64,000 bases of DNA from Halomonas litopenaei (GTDB lineage: Bacteria; Pseudomonadota; Gammaproteobacteria; Pseudomonadales; Halomonadaceae), in the NCBI RefSeq assembly GCF_017303055.1, contig NZ_JAEKJT010000003.1, positions 620,001 to 684,000 on the forward strand. The letters are read 5' to 3'. The position numbers and the translations under genes were made by a program. Positions 41,883-50,508 of this stretch are shown in pieces (the stretch's first letter is position 1; each line of letters opens with the position of its first letter). The notes beneath the pieces are model-generated. The model was given only the letters and a program-made list of their open reading frames with translations. It was not told where the DNA came from and did not search any database.

Positions 41883-42320
41883 TCACTGGCAAGCAGCGAG
41901 CACGCGTTCGATGGGCTCGCCAGACCCCATCAGCGAGAAGCGCGCTGGAAGCGTGTCCTGGGGAGTGATCACGGCGACGTTGCCTGACTGCAGGGTGCGC
42001 GTCAGGCGAGCCGGCGAAGGCGCGAACCAGACGCCATCCTTGGGTGAATGACGAGACTCCAGGCGATAGCCGATGCCATCCACCAGCACATCCAGAGGCT
42101 TGCGCCGGTCTGCACCCATGCCGGAGGCGTAACCCGCCACCGACACCATGGGCACCCCATTGAAGCACACCAGCGCCAGCGAATGGCCGTCGCCATCTTC
42201 TACCTTGGCCGCTGGCGCATCGCCAAACATCTGGTGGGCCTGGGTGAAACGCCAATCGGCCGCCGCCGAGTGGGCCACCAGCCCACCGAGCAACGCTGCC
42301 ACACACGTCATGAACCGCAT
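41883..42320 (-). CDS. Exported protein of unknown function
   Basis: The 145-residue protein has a signal peptide (MRFMTCVAALLGGLVAHSAA with cleavage near AAA-DW). The mature part has two Cys (CFNGVPM and the C-terminal AACQ) that could form a disulfide, and a FSLMGSGEPIERVLAAC end similar to IalB-like periplasmic proteins. No function is known. It sits between pcaQ and pcaDC in the same direction and may be an unrelated passenger. Confidence 0.7.
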   Translation of the reverse strand: MRFMTCVAALLGGLVAHSAAADWRFTQAHQMFGDAPAAKVEDGDGHSLALVCFNGVPMVSVAGYASGMGADRRKPLDVLVDGIGYRLESRHSPKDGVWFAPSPARLTRTLQSGNVAVITPQDTLPARFSLMGSGEPIERVLAACQ

Positions 42321-42600
42321 CTAGGAGTTACCTCTTGCCGCCAAATAAGGGCATGCACCGAGCCGCGTCCTCATACCCAGCATCCGTCCCCGTTCCAGTC
42401 TAGCAACGGCCCGAAACGTTAGGCCACTATCACGGGCACTCGGCCGTGTAGTGAACGACGGAATAGAGGGAAGCAGACAGCAAGGACTCGGCACTCCCTA
42501 CTGGAACATTCAGCGCTGCCACTGTGTGACAGCTATGTATCACTCTTCCCCTGCGGCGACAACCGTGCGGCAGATGCAGATTATCCCTGCCCTACCCTGC

Positions 42601-43812
42601 CTAGCCCTCACCTTCACAGGCGCCCCAGCCCAGTTCCTTGGCCAGGGCAAAGGCGTGGTTGGCCGCCGGTACGCCAGCGTAGATGGCGACATGCATCAGT
42701 ACCTGACGCAGTTCCGCCTCACTCAGCCCGATGCGCTTGGCGGTGTTCAAGTGCAGGGTCAGCTCCTCGCGCCCCAGGGCGGCGAGAATGCCGGTGGTGA
42801 TCATGCTGCGCTCGCGTCTCGTCAGGTCGTCATTGGACCACAGCTCGCCCCAGGCCAGCCGGGTGATCATCTGTTGGAACGGCGCGTCCAGCGACGTGGC
42901 CTTGGCGGTGGAGCGCGCCACATGCGCCTCCCCCAGCACCTGCTTGCGCGTCTCTATCCCGACCGAATAGGCAACACCGTGCTCGGCCACATCGCCCAGC
43001 GCCGGCGCCAGCGCATCGAACAGCCAGTCGCACAAGCGCTGGGGTGCCTCCACTGAAGGCACATGGCCAACGCCATCGAATACCGTCAGCTCAGCACCGG
43101 GGATGTGTTCGGCCAAGGCCTCCAGCGAGGCGGGAGGCGTCGCCAGATCCTCACTGCCCGCCAGCAGGTTGACCCTTAGCGCTGGATGGCGATGACCCGC
43201 ATCGCCGAGGCGGCCCCGGAAATCCGCCTGCCCCAGCATCTCGCACAGCTGGGCGTAGGACTCATCATCGCCACGGCCCATGGCCAGCTGCCAGCCTGGC
43301 GCCAGCGCCGGGTTGGCCTCAAACGCCCTGGCGGCGAACCAGCGCGGTACGATCTCGCCGGACATCGCGGCGAGCCCCTCAGCGCGCACGCGCCCGGCGC
43401 GGGTCGACCACAGTTCGAGATTGCCGATCTGCGCCCCGGTATTGGTCAGGCTGGCCGAGGCCAGTCGCTCGGGATGATGCGCGATCAACGCCTGGCCAAT
43501 GACACCACCGATGGAGGTGCCGACGAAATGCAGGCTCGTGGTGTCAGCAATCCCCACCTCGGCCAGCAGCGCCAGCAGCTCATCCGCCAGGTCCTGCGGG
43601 GTGATCGCGCCGCCGGGCTCCAATGGGCCGCTGGCCCCGTGACCCGGCAGGTCCCAGGTCAGCACCCGATAGCGAGAGATCAGGCGCGGCAGCAACTCAT
43701 CCCAGACCGACTGATTCATGCCCAGCGGATGGGCCAGCACCAGTAATGGCAGCGCCTCACTGCCCAGCAGGCGATAGCTCAGGGTGCGGTGGTGGATCTT
43801 GGCAAAGCTCAT
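42601..43812 (-). CDS. pcaL: Fused 3-oxoadipate enol-lactonase / 4-carboxymuconolactone decarboxylase
   Basis: The 403-residue protein has an N-terminal alpha/beta-hydrolase domain (1-265: nucleophile in GTSIGG, His in GVGHVPSVE), which is PcaD, and a C-terminal PcaC domain (275-403: ERSMITTGILAALGREEL, GVPAANHAFALAKEL). It carries out two consecutive steps from carboxymuconolactone to 3-oxoadipate. The N-terminal PcaD-part also serves the catechol branch, since no separate catD is present. CGGAG precedes the ATG at 43812. The fusion is known as PcaL in other bacteria, with the same order of domains. Confidence 0.93.
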   Translation of the reverse strand: MSFAKIHHRTLSYRLLGSEALPLLVLAHPLGMNQSVWDELLPRLISRYRVLTWDLPGHGASGPLEPGGAITPQDLADELLALLAEVGIADTTSLHFVGTSIGGVIGQALIAHHPERLASASLTNTGAQIGNLELWSTRAGRVRAEGLAAMSGEIVPRWFAARAFEANPALAPGWQLAMGRGDDESYAQLCEMLGQADFRGRLGDAGHRHPALRVNLLAGSEDLATPPASLEALAEHIPGAELTVFDGVGHVPSVEAPQRLCDWLFDALAPALGDVAEHGVAYSVGIETRKQVLGEAHVARSTAKATSLDAPFQQMITRLAWGELWSNDDLTRRERSMITTGILAALGREELTLHLNTAKRIGLSEAELRQVLMHVAIYAGVPAANHAFALAKELGWGACEGEG

Positions 43813-43832
43813 GGCGGTCTCCGTTGGCGGGA

Positions 43833-45038
43833 TCAAACGCGCTCGATCAGGGTGGCGATCCCCTGGCCCACACCGACACACATGGTGCACAGGGCATAGC
43901 GCTTTTGCTGCTGATGCAGTTCGTGGGCGGCGGTCATCAATAGCCGCGCACCGGACATCCCCAGGGGGTGTCCCAGGGCGATGGCGCCGCCATTGGGATT
44001 GACCCGGGGGTCATCGTCGGCAATGCCCAGGTCCCGCATGCAGGCCAGCGCCTGAGCGGCGAAGGCTTCGTTGAGCTCGATCACGTCGATCTCATCGATA
44101 CTTACCCCGGTGCGCGCCAGCAGGCGGCGTACCGCGGGCACCGGGCCGTAGCCCATGATACGCGGCTCGACCCCGCCGGTGGCCATCCCTAGGATGCGCG
44201 CCATGGGCGTCAGGCCGTGGCGCTCCACCGCGGCCTGACTGGCCACCAGCATGGCACAGGCGCCATCGTTGACCCCGGACGCATTGCCGGCGGTGACGCT
44301 GCCATCCTGCTTGAAGGGTGTCGGCAAGCTCGCCAGCTTGTCCAGGGTGGTGCCGGAGCGCGGATGCTCATCGCTGTCGAAGACCAGCGGCGGCTGCTTG
44401 CGCCGGGGAATCTCGATAGGCGTGATTTCCAGGGCAAAACGCCCTTGCTGCTGAGCCCGTGCGGTCTTCTCCTGGGAGCGCACGGCGAAGGCATCCTGGT
44501 CGGCCCGCGAGATAGCGAACTGCTCGGCCACGTTCTCGGCAGTTTCCGGCATCGAGTGGGTCTCGTAGACCTTCTTCATTAGCGGATTGACGAAGCGCCA
44601 GCCGATGGTAGTGTCCTCAATCTTCTGTCCGCGGGAGAACGCCCCCTCCGCCTTGCCCATGACGTAAGGCGCCCGCGACATGGACTCGACGCCACCGGCC
44701 AGGGCCAGATCCATCTCGCCGGCCTTGATCGCACGCATGGCGGTCCCCACCGCATCCATGCCGGAACCACACAGTCGGTTCATGGTAGTGCCCGGAACCG
44801 AGGTGGGAAGCCCCGCCAGCAGCGACGACATGCGCGCCACGTTGCGATTGTCCTCACCGGCCTGATTGGCGCAGCCCATGAAGACTTCTTCGATGGCCGC
44901 AGGGTCAAGATCGGGCGCTTGAGCCAGCACTGCCTTGAAGATATCGGCCGCCAGATCATCGGGACGTACGCTGGACAGGGTGCCGCCGAAGCGGCCGATG
45001 GCACTGCGGCGAGGATGGCAGAGATAGACGTCGCTCAT
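43833..45038 (-). CDS. pcaF: 3-oxoadipyl-CoA thiolase
   Basis: The 401-residue thiolase has the active-site Cys in [12 protein letters not shown], the His in [14 protein letters not shown] and the second Cys in [11 protein letters not shown]. It splits 3-oxoadipyl-CoA into succinyl-CoA and acetyl-CoA. The ATG at 45038 follows AAGGAG. It is 67 bp after pcaJ and 20 bp before the pcaDC fusion gene. Confidence 0.95.
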   Translation of the reverse strand: MSDVYLCHPRRSAIGRFGGTLSSVRPDDLAADIFKAVLAQAPDLDPAAIEEVFMGCANQAGEDNRNVARMSSLLAGLPTSVPGTTMNRLCGSGMDAVGTAMRAIKAGEMDLALAGGVESMSRAPYVMGKAEGAFSRGQKIEDTTIGWRFVNPLMKKVYETHSMPETAENVAEQFAISRADQDAFAVRSQEKTARAQQQGRFALEITPIEIPRRKQPPLVFDSDEHPRSGTTLDKLASLPTPFKQDGSVTAGNASGVNDGACAMLVASQAAVERHGLTPMARILGMATGGVEPRIMGYGPVPAVRRLLARTGVSIDEIDVIELNEAFAAQALACMRDLGIADDDPRVNPNGGAIALGHPLGMSGARLLMTAAHELHQQQKRYALCTMCVGVGQGIATLIERV

Positions 45039-45105
45039 GGCGGACTCCTTGCTGTCCCCACGCATCGGCGCAGGGCGTGTCGGAAATAGGGGAAAACCGG
45101 GGCCC

Positions 45106-45885
45106 TTACTGGCCGCTATGGGCGCGCTCGGTGCGGGCCTTCAGTTCGCGCAGCACCGCCAGTTCGTGGTCGCTGGGCTCGGGCGTCGCGGCAAGCTCGG
45201 GGGCAAAGCGGATATCCCAGCCCGTCGCTTCCTGCACCTGCTCGCGGCTCACCCCAGGGTGCAGCGAGACGACGGTGAGCTCGCGATCCACGGGATCGGG
45301 CTTCATCACGCACAGGTCGGTGATCACCCGGGTCGGGCCCTTTCCGATGTTGGGCACGCCGTCGCGTCCCTTGCCGTCGCGGCCGAAGCCCAGGGTGGTG
45401 ATGAAGTCCACGTCGCGCACGAAGGCGCGTGGCGAATGCTTCAAGGTGATGAACACCTCGCCGGCGTTGGTGGCGATTTCCGGTGCCCCGCCACCGCCCG
45501 GCAGGCGTACCTTGGGCGCGGTGTAGTCACCGATCAGCGTGGTATTGAGATTGGCGTAGCGATCGATCTGCGCCGTGCCCAGAAAGCCGACGCTGACCTT
45601 GCCGCCCTGCAGCCAGTAGCGAAACATCTCGGGCACGGACACGGTGGTCAGCGCCGACTCACACAGCTCACCGTCGCCAATCGACAGCGGCAGCACATCG
45701 GGCTTGGTCTGCAGGGTGCCGGATTCGTAGATCAGCACTACCTCGGGAGCGTGGGTCAGGCGTGCCAGGTTGGCGGCTTCGGAGGGCAGACCAATGCCGA
45801 CAAAGCAGGTCATGCCGTTCTCCAGCGCGCGGGCGGCGGTGACCGTCATCATCTCGGCGGAGGTGTAGTCGGTAGCGGTGTTCAT
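45106..45885 (-). CDS. pcaJ: 3-oxoadipate CoA-transferase subunit B (CatJ/GctB type)
   Basis: The 259-residue protein has the catalytic Glu region VVLIYESGTLQ, SVGFLGTAQID and LPGGGGAPEIA. It resembles CatJ of Pseudomonas knackmussii and glutaconate CoA-transferase B rather than the PcaJ of P. putida. With subunit A it moves CoA from succinyl-CoA to 3-oxoadipate. Its ATG shares one base with the stop of the subunit A gene (TGATG), so the two are translationally coupled. Confidence 0.93.
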   Translation of the reverse strand: MNTATDYTSAEMMTVTAARALENGMTCFVGIGLPSEAANLARLTHAPEVVLIYESGTLQTKPDVLPLSIGDGELCESALTTVSVPEMFRYWLQGGKVSVGFLGTAQIDRYANLNTTLIGDYTAPKVRLPGGGGAPEIATNAGEVFITLKHSPRAFVRDVDFITTLGFGRDGKGRDGVPNIGKGPTRVITDLCVMKPDPVDRELTVVSLHPGVSREQVQEATGWDIRFAPELAATPEPSDHELAVLRELKARTERAHSGQ

Positions 45886-46703
45886 CAGGCGTGCCCCCCT
45901 GTCTGGATGATGTTGTCGTCGATCCACCGGGTAAAGGCATCCCGGTCCCGTGCAATGGCGTCCCACTCCTTGTAGAAGCGGTTGTCCCGGGGGTAGTAAC
46001 CGTGGGCGTAGGACGGCAGCGAGCCCTTTTCCGCCACGGCGATGGCGTCGATGGCCCAGCCAGGGATCACGCAGGCATTGGGGTGCGCCCCCAGGTCGTC
46101 GACGATCTCCTCGACGGTGACGATGGCGTGCTTGGCCGCAAGTACCGCTTCCTTCTGCACGCCGATGATGCCCTCGACCAGCACATTGCCGGCCCGATCC
46201 GCCTTCTGGGCATGCACGATGGACACATCCGGGCGTACCGACGGAACGGCGGCCAGGCGCTCACCGGTAAAGGGACACTCGATAAACTTGATCTGCTCGT
46301 TGACGTTGGGCAGCTCGCTGCCCACATAGCCTCGCAACACCGCCAGCGGCAGTCCTGCGGCCCCTGCTTCGAAGGCGCAGGCCATGGCCGCATGGCTATG
46401 CTCGAGAATCTCGATCTGATGGGGCCAGCCCTTCTCTACCGCATCGCGCAGTCGGTGCAGCGACCCCACGCCGGGGTTGCCCCCCCAGGAAAAGATCACC
46501 TTCTTGACGCAACCCGCACCGATCAGCTGATCGTAGACCAGGTCCGGCGTCATGCGGATCAAGGTGAGATCACGCTTGCGCTGGCGAATGACTTCATGCC
46601 CGGCGGCAAACGGGATCAGATGGGTAAAGCCTTCCATGGCAACGGTGGCGCCATCCTCGACGTAGCGCTTCACCGCATCACTCAGGCTCAGGATCTCGGC
46701 CAT
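45885..46703 (-). CDS. pcaI: 3-oxoadipate CoA-transferase subunit A (CatI/GctA type)
   Basis: The 272-residue protein has MEGFTHLIPFAAGHEVIR, IRMTPDLVYDQLIGAGCVKK and FSWGGNPGVGSLHRLRDA, characteristic of CatI and the glutaconate CoA-transferase A family. It forms the first gene of a leftward pcaIJF-DC operon. The ATG at 46703 has GAGG 9 nt upstream. Its leader contains a 14-bp repeat array and two IclR-type palindromes. The symbol pcaI is used for its place in the operon. Confidence 0.93.
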   Translation of the reverse strand: MAEILSLSDAVKRYVEDGATVAMEGFTHLIPFAAGHEVIRQRKRDLTLIRMTPDLVYDQLIGAGCVKKVIFSWGGNPGVGSLHRLRDAVEKGWPHQIEILEHSHAAMACAFEAGAAGLPLAVLRGYVGSELPNVNEQIKFIECPFTGERLAAVPSVRPDVSIVHAQKADRAGNVLVEGIIGVQKEAVLAAKHAIVTVEEIVDDLGAHPNACVIPGWAIDAIAVAEKGSLPSYAHGYYPRDNRFYKEWDAIARDRDAFTRWIDDNIIQTGGHA

Positions 46704-46748
46704 GTGGATTGCCTCATGTGTGTTCTGGAGGGGTGTGCTGAATGCTGT

Positions 46749-46804
46749 GCTCTTGATGTTGAGCTCTTGGTGCATTGCTCTTGATGCTGAGCTCTTGATG
46801 AAGA
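46749..46804. repeat. 14-bp tandem repeat in the pcaI leader, four copies
   Basis: GCTCTTGATGTTGA, GCTCTTGGTGCATT, GCTCTTGATGCTGA and GCTCTTGATGAAGA run from 46749 to 46804, the first and third nearly alike. It lies 46-101 bp upstream of the pcaI ATG, between the regulator sites and the gene. Confidence 0.88.
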
Positions 46805-46841
46805 GCCCAGGACGCTGTTGCCTGGACCACGCATCTTTTTT

Positions 46842-46875
46842 GTTCGCTATGTGAACGTAGGTTTGTTATACGAAC
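46842..46875. promoter_or_regulatory. Two IclR-type (PcaR/PcaU) operators upstream of pcaI
   Basis: GTTCGCTATGTGAAC (46842-46856) and GTTTGTTATACGAAC (46861-46875) are 15-bp GTTY-N7-GAAC palindromes 19 bp apart. They resemble the P. putida PcaR site GTTCG-N5-CGCAC and the site upstream of pcaB (48447-48461). They lie 139-172 bp upstream of the pcaI ATG. Confidence 0.75.
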
Positions 46876-46908
46876 AAACCTACTGTCGATTCCCTCGATC
46901 GTCAAATG

Positions 46909-46947
46909 CAAAAAAGGCGAGCGCAGATCGACTCTGCGCTCGCCTTT
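46909..46947 (-). terminator. Intrinsic terminator of pcaB
   Basis: On the minus strand a perfect 15-bp stem (46947-46933 with 46927-46913, arm AAAGGCGAGCGCAGA) is followed by TTTG from a T6 run, 32 bp after the pcaB stop. It insulates pcaB from the pcaIJF-DC operon. Confidence 0.93.
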
Positions 46948-46978
46948 ACTGGAGGTTATCTTTTGCTTCAGAGGGTTA

Positions 46979-48370
46979 TCAGCGCTGCAGCCACTCAAGC
47001 GCGGCACGGACCTGGTGTTTGCTGCTACCAATGTATAAGGCAGGATCGGTGGCCGCTCGTATCGCTTCGGCACTGGGCAGTGTGCTGGCTTGGCTGCTGG
47101 CAGCGGTGCTGGCATCGGCGCCGCCGTTCACCGCGTCACCACCTTCCTGCACCAGCGACACCAGCACGTCAGCGTAACGGCGCCCCTGCTGCCTGGCCTG
47201 TTCGGCGGCGTCTGCCGCCAGCGCCTTGGCGCGCTCGGGCCCTAGGGACGGGGTCAGCAGACGCGCCACCGGCTCGGCCATGATGGCGCCCCCGGTCACC
47301 GCCAGGTTGGCCGCCATGCGCTCGGGGTGGATCTCCAGGCCTTCGAGCAGCACCGCCGCCTGTTCCAGGGCGCCCTCCACCAGCAGCACCGATTCCGTCA
47401 GGGGCACCCACTCGGCATGCCACTCTCCCAGTCCGCGCTCCAGCGGCTGCGCCACGGCACCCAGCACCACGCTGGTGTGTCCATGCAGCCGACGAGCCGA
47501 CGAGCGTATCAGCGCACAGCGCACCGGGTTGCGCTTGTGCGGCATCGACGAAGACTCACCCATGCCGGGGGCGCTGGGTTCACTGACTTCACCAACCTCG
47601 GTCTGGGTCAGCAGGGAGACGTCGAGCGCCAGGTTCTCCACCGCCCCGGCCACGGCGTCCAGAGCCGTCTGCAGGGTATGGATCGGCTGGCGATTGGTGT
47701 GCCAGGGCAATATCGGGCAGCTCAGCCCCAGCTCCTGGGCTATCGCCTGCATCAGGGCCATGCCTTCATCGCCCCATCCCGAGTGCACGCCTACCGCACC
47801 GCCAAACTGTACCGGCAGCCCTTGATCCGCCACCTCACCCAGCCGTCGCCTGGCTTGTTCGAGCCCCACCGTCCACTGGGCGACCTTGGCGCCGAAGGTG
47901 ATCGGCAAGGCTTGCTGCATCAGCGTACGACCGACCATGGGCGTATCGGCATGTGTCCGCATCAGGGCCATGCCTGCGGTCCTGCACCGTTCAAGCAGTC
48001 CATCGATGGCTCCCAGACGAGGTGTCAGCAGATGCATCAAGGCCGAGTCCACCACATCCTGACTGGTGGCCCCCTGGTGCCAGTAACGCTTGAGATGATC
48101 CGGCAGCGCGCCACGGCCTGCCTTGACGAAGGGAATGGCCGGATTACCGCCACTGGCAACACCACGGGCCAGCTCGGCCACATCGAACGCGTGATGCTCC
48201 AGCCGCTCGGCCATGTCTGCGGTGGTACCGGACGGCACCGCCCCGATACGCTCCTGTGCACGCACCAAGGCCAGCTCGAAGGCCAGCATTGAGGCGATAA
48301 AGTCCGCATCACGACAGTCCTTGAGCGCATCTTGGCTCATGCAGGGGTGGCTTAGCAGGGCGGCAGTCAT
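46979..48370 (-). CDS. pcaB: 3-carboxy-cis,cis-muconate cycloisomerase
   Basis: The 463-residue fumarase-superfamily enzyme has GATSQDVVDSALMHL and the signature GESSSMPHKRNPV. It converts 3-carboxy-cis,cis-muconate to 4-carboxymuconolactone. The C-terminal stretch after residue 420 is Ala/Ser-rich and varies in the family. AGAGGAAACGCC precedes the ATG at 48370. It is its own transcription unit, divergent from the IclR regulator and followed by a strong terminator. Confidence 0.94.
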   Translation of the reverse strand: MTAALLSHPCMSQDALKDCRDADFIASMLAFELALVRAQERIGAVPSGTTADMAERLEHHAFDVAELARGVASGGNPAIPFVKAGRGALPDHLKRYWHQGATSQDVVDSALMHLLTPRLGAIDGLLERCRTAGMALMRTHADTPMVGRTLMQQALPITFGAKVAQWTVGLEQARRRLGEVADQGLPVQFGGAVGVHSGWGDEGMALMQAIAQELGLSCPILPWHTNRQPIHTLQTALDAVAGAVENLALDVSLLTQTEVGEVSEPSAPGMGESSSMPHKRNPVRCALIRSSARRLHGHTSVVLGAVAQPLERGLGEWHAEWVPLTESVLLVEGALEQAAVLLEGLEIHPERMAANLAVTGGAIMAEPVARLLTPSLGPERAKALAADAAEQARQQGRRYADVLVSLVQEGGDAVNGGADASTAASSQASTLPSAEAIRAATDPALYIGSSKHQVRAALEWLQR

Positions 48371-48446
48371 GGCGTTTCCTCTTGCGGTGCTAGGCGGGTG
48401 AACGGGGATATCTGAATCATGCCGCCTCGCCAATAGTCGTACAAGT

Positions 48447-48461
48447 GTTCGCAAGTCGAAC
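48447..48461. promoter_or_regulatory. IclR-type operator between pcaB and pcaR
   Basis: GTTCGCAAGTCGAAC is a perfect 15-bp palindrome (GTTCG-N5-CGAAC) 77 bp from the pcaB ATG and 124 bp from the regulator ATG. It matches the shape of PcaR/PcaU sites and the two palindromes upstream of pcaI. Confidence 0.8.
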
Positions 48462-48584
48462 ATATATGCTAGGTTAACCACATGGACGGGAGGTCCGACA
48501 CTCGCTAAGCGGTGTGTCGACACGCCCTCAGACCATTGCCGCACTGGTATCATCCACGCTTTATCTTTCCGAAAGGACACCTCG

Positions 48585-49376
48585 ATGGATACGGCACCGA
48601 CGGACGCCGCCCTGAGCCCGGACGATCGCGACTTTGTCACCGCTCTCGCCAGCGGCCTCGATGTCATTCTGGCCTTTGATGAGGCCCACCCACGCATGAC
48701 GCTGAGCGAGGTGGCTGCACGTACGAGCATGAACCGCGCCCGTGCCCGACGCTTCCTGCTGACGTTGCATGCACTCGGCTATGTGCGCAAGGACCAGCGC
48801 CATTTTGAACTGGCCCCCAGGGTGCTGCAGCTTGGCTATGCCTTCCTGTCCGCCAACAATTATCGTCACCTGATTCAACAGGTGCTCGAGGACATCACCG
48901 CCGAGAGCGGTGAATCCTCATCGCTTGGCGTACTGGACGGCGACGAGGTCACCTATGTCGCCCGCTCGGCCTCGCGCCAGCGACTGATGGCGATTACGCT
49001 GGCCGTGGGCACTCGGCTGCCGGCCGCCTACACCTCGATGGGGCGGATGCTGCTGGCCCAACTCGATGACCAGGCGCTGGACGCCTTTCTCGAGCGCGTC
49101 ACCCTGGAACCCTTCACCGACACGACCATCACCAACCGCAGCGCGTTGAAGGCAGCCATCCTGAGCGCCCGCGAGCTAGGCTATGCGATCGTGGACCAGG
49201 AGCTCGACTCCGGCCTGCGCTCCTTGGCAGTGCCCGCCTACGATGCCCACGGTGAGCTGCTCGGCGCCATCAACATCAGCACCAATGCCGCTCGGGTCGA
49301 CCATGACACGCTGCTTGAGCGCTACCTTCCGCTACTGCAGGAGAAGGCACGCCAGATCCGCGCCAACGTCAGCTGA
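48585..49376 (+). CDS. pcaR: IclR-family regulator of pca genes (PcaR/PcaU-like)
   Basis: The 263-residue protein has the N-terminal winged HTH (TLSEVAARTSMNRARARRFL, LHALGYVRKD) and the IclR effector domain with TYVARSASRQRLM, VGTRLPAAYTSMGRMLLA and GYAIVDQELDSGLRSLAVP, like PcaR, PcaU and PobR. Such regulators respond to 3-oxoadipate or protocatechuate. It is divergent from pcaB with a matching palindrome in the gap; AAGGA precedes the ATG. PcaR and PcaU types cannot be told apart here. Confidence 0.92.
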   Translation: MDTAPTDAALSPDDRDFVTALASGLDVILAFDEAHPRMTLSEVAARTSMNRARARRFLLTLHALGYVRKDQRHFELAPRVLQLGYAFLSANNYRHLIQQVLEDITAESGESSSLGVLDGDEVTYVARSASRQRLMAITLAVGTRLPAAYTSMGRMLLAQLDDQALDAFLERVTLEPFTDTTITNRSALKAAILSARELGYAIVDQELDSGLRSLAVPAYDAHGELLGAINISTNAARVDHDTLLERYLPLLQEKARQIRANVS

Positions 49377-49427
49377 TCTCGCCACCTGTTCGACCACGCT
49401 TGAGCTGACGCCGGCAGGGAGGCCTGA

Positions 49428-50399
49428 ATGCTCGCCATACTCTCGATTACCACGCCGATCTTTCTGCTGATTGGCGTGGGCTTCTTGGCCAGGCGCTGGA
49501 ACCTGGTATCGCCGGTCCAGCTGTCCGGCGTCGCCAACTTTGTGCTGTACGCCGCGCTGCCGGCGCTGATTGTCGGCGCGCTCACACGCAATTCCCTGGG
49601 GGAGGTCATCAGCCTGCCGCTGCTGCTTGCCTACGCACTGGGCTCGGTGGCCACCTTTGTGGCGTGCCTGTGGCTGCCGCGCAATCGCCGCCGCAAGACC
49701 GCCACGGAGCGTGCCATCCAGGCGCTGGGCATGTCGGCCTCCAACAGTGGCTTTATCGCCTACCCCATCGCGGCTCTGGCGCTGGGCCAGGCGGCGGCGG
49801 GTGTCATCCTGGTGCATACCATGATGGTCGAGGTGCTGCTGGTCATCCCCGGCGCGCTGGTACTGGCGGAAATCGGCCAGCAGGCGGATGCCAAGGCGGG
49901 CGCTGCCTTGCGTCAGACCTGCCAGCGCCTTACCCGCAACCCGATCCTGATCTCGCTGACGGCAGGCCTTGCCATCGCGGCCAGCGGGTTTCGCCTGCCC
50001 GATACCCTCACGCGGACCATCGAGCTGCTGGCAGGCGCCGCCGGGCCCGCCGCGCTGTTCGTCATCGGCGGCACCCTGTATGGCTTGAAGATTCGCGGCA
50101 TGCTCAAGGACATGGGGCAGATCATGGCAGGCAAGCTGTTGCTGCACCCGCTGCTGGTGCTGGGCCTGCTGCTGGCCCTGGAGACGGTGACGGGACCGCT
50201 GCCACCCCACCTGTTTGCCGGCGCCATGATCTTCGCCGCCTGCCCGATGATCAGCATCTATCCCTTGATCGCCCAGCGCTTTGGCATGGAAGGGGTCGGG
50301 GCGGCCGCCCTGATGGCCAGTACCGTGGCCAGTTTCCTCACCTTAAGCGCGGTTCTTTGGGCGCTGTCCCGGGTGGGCCTGCTGCCGCTGCTTGGCTGA
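49428..50399 (+). CDS. AEC-family (auxin efflux carrier) transporter
   Basis: The 323-residue protein has about ten hydrophobic segments in two five-helix halves with GFLARRWNLVS, the broken-helix NSGFIAYPIAALALG and a second half with MSIYPLIAQRFG-type residues. AEC proteins carry organic anions such as malonate or malate. It is 51 bp after pcaR in the same direction, so it may move a pathway acid; that is inferred from position. Confidence 0.9.
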   Translation: MLAILSITTPIFLLIGVGFLARRWNLVSPVQLSGVANFVLYAALPALIVGALTRNSLGEVISLPLLLAYALGSVATFVACLWLPRNRRRKTATERAIQALGMSASNSGFIAYPIAALALGQAAAGVILVHTMMVEVLLVIPGALVLAEIGQQADAKAGAALRQTCQRLTRNPILISLTAGLAIAASGFRLPDTLTRTIELLAGAAGPAALFVIGGTLYGLKIRGMLKDMGQIMAGKLLLHPLLVLGLLLALETVTGPLPPHLFAGAMIFAACPMISIYPLIAQRFGMEGVGAAALMASTVASFLTLSAVLWALSRVGLLPLLG

Positions 50400-50461
50400 C
50401 TTGCTGGCGCCCAATGGCGGGCTCACGTACCATGAAGCAATTCATTTAGCTTGCTACTTTT

Positions 50462-50482
50462 TGGCAGCATCGAATGCTGCCA
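50462..50482. repeat. Hairpin in the leader of the EamA transporter gene
   Basis: TGGCAGCAT and its complement are separated by CGA (9-bp stem), 26 bp before the ATG. No T-run follows on either strand. It could affect translation or mRNA stability. Confidence 0.6.
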
Positions 50483-50508
50483 CCACGCCCCAACGCCAAC
50501 GGCCCGCC

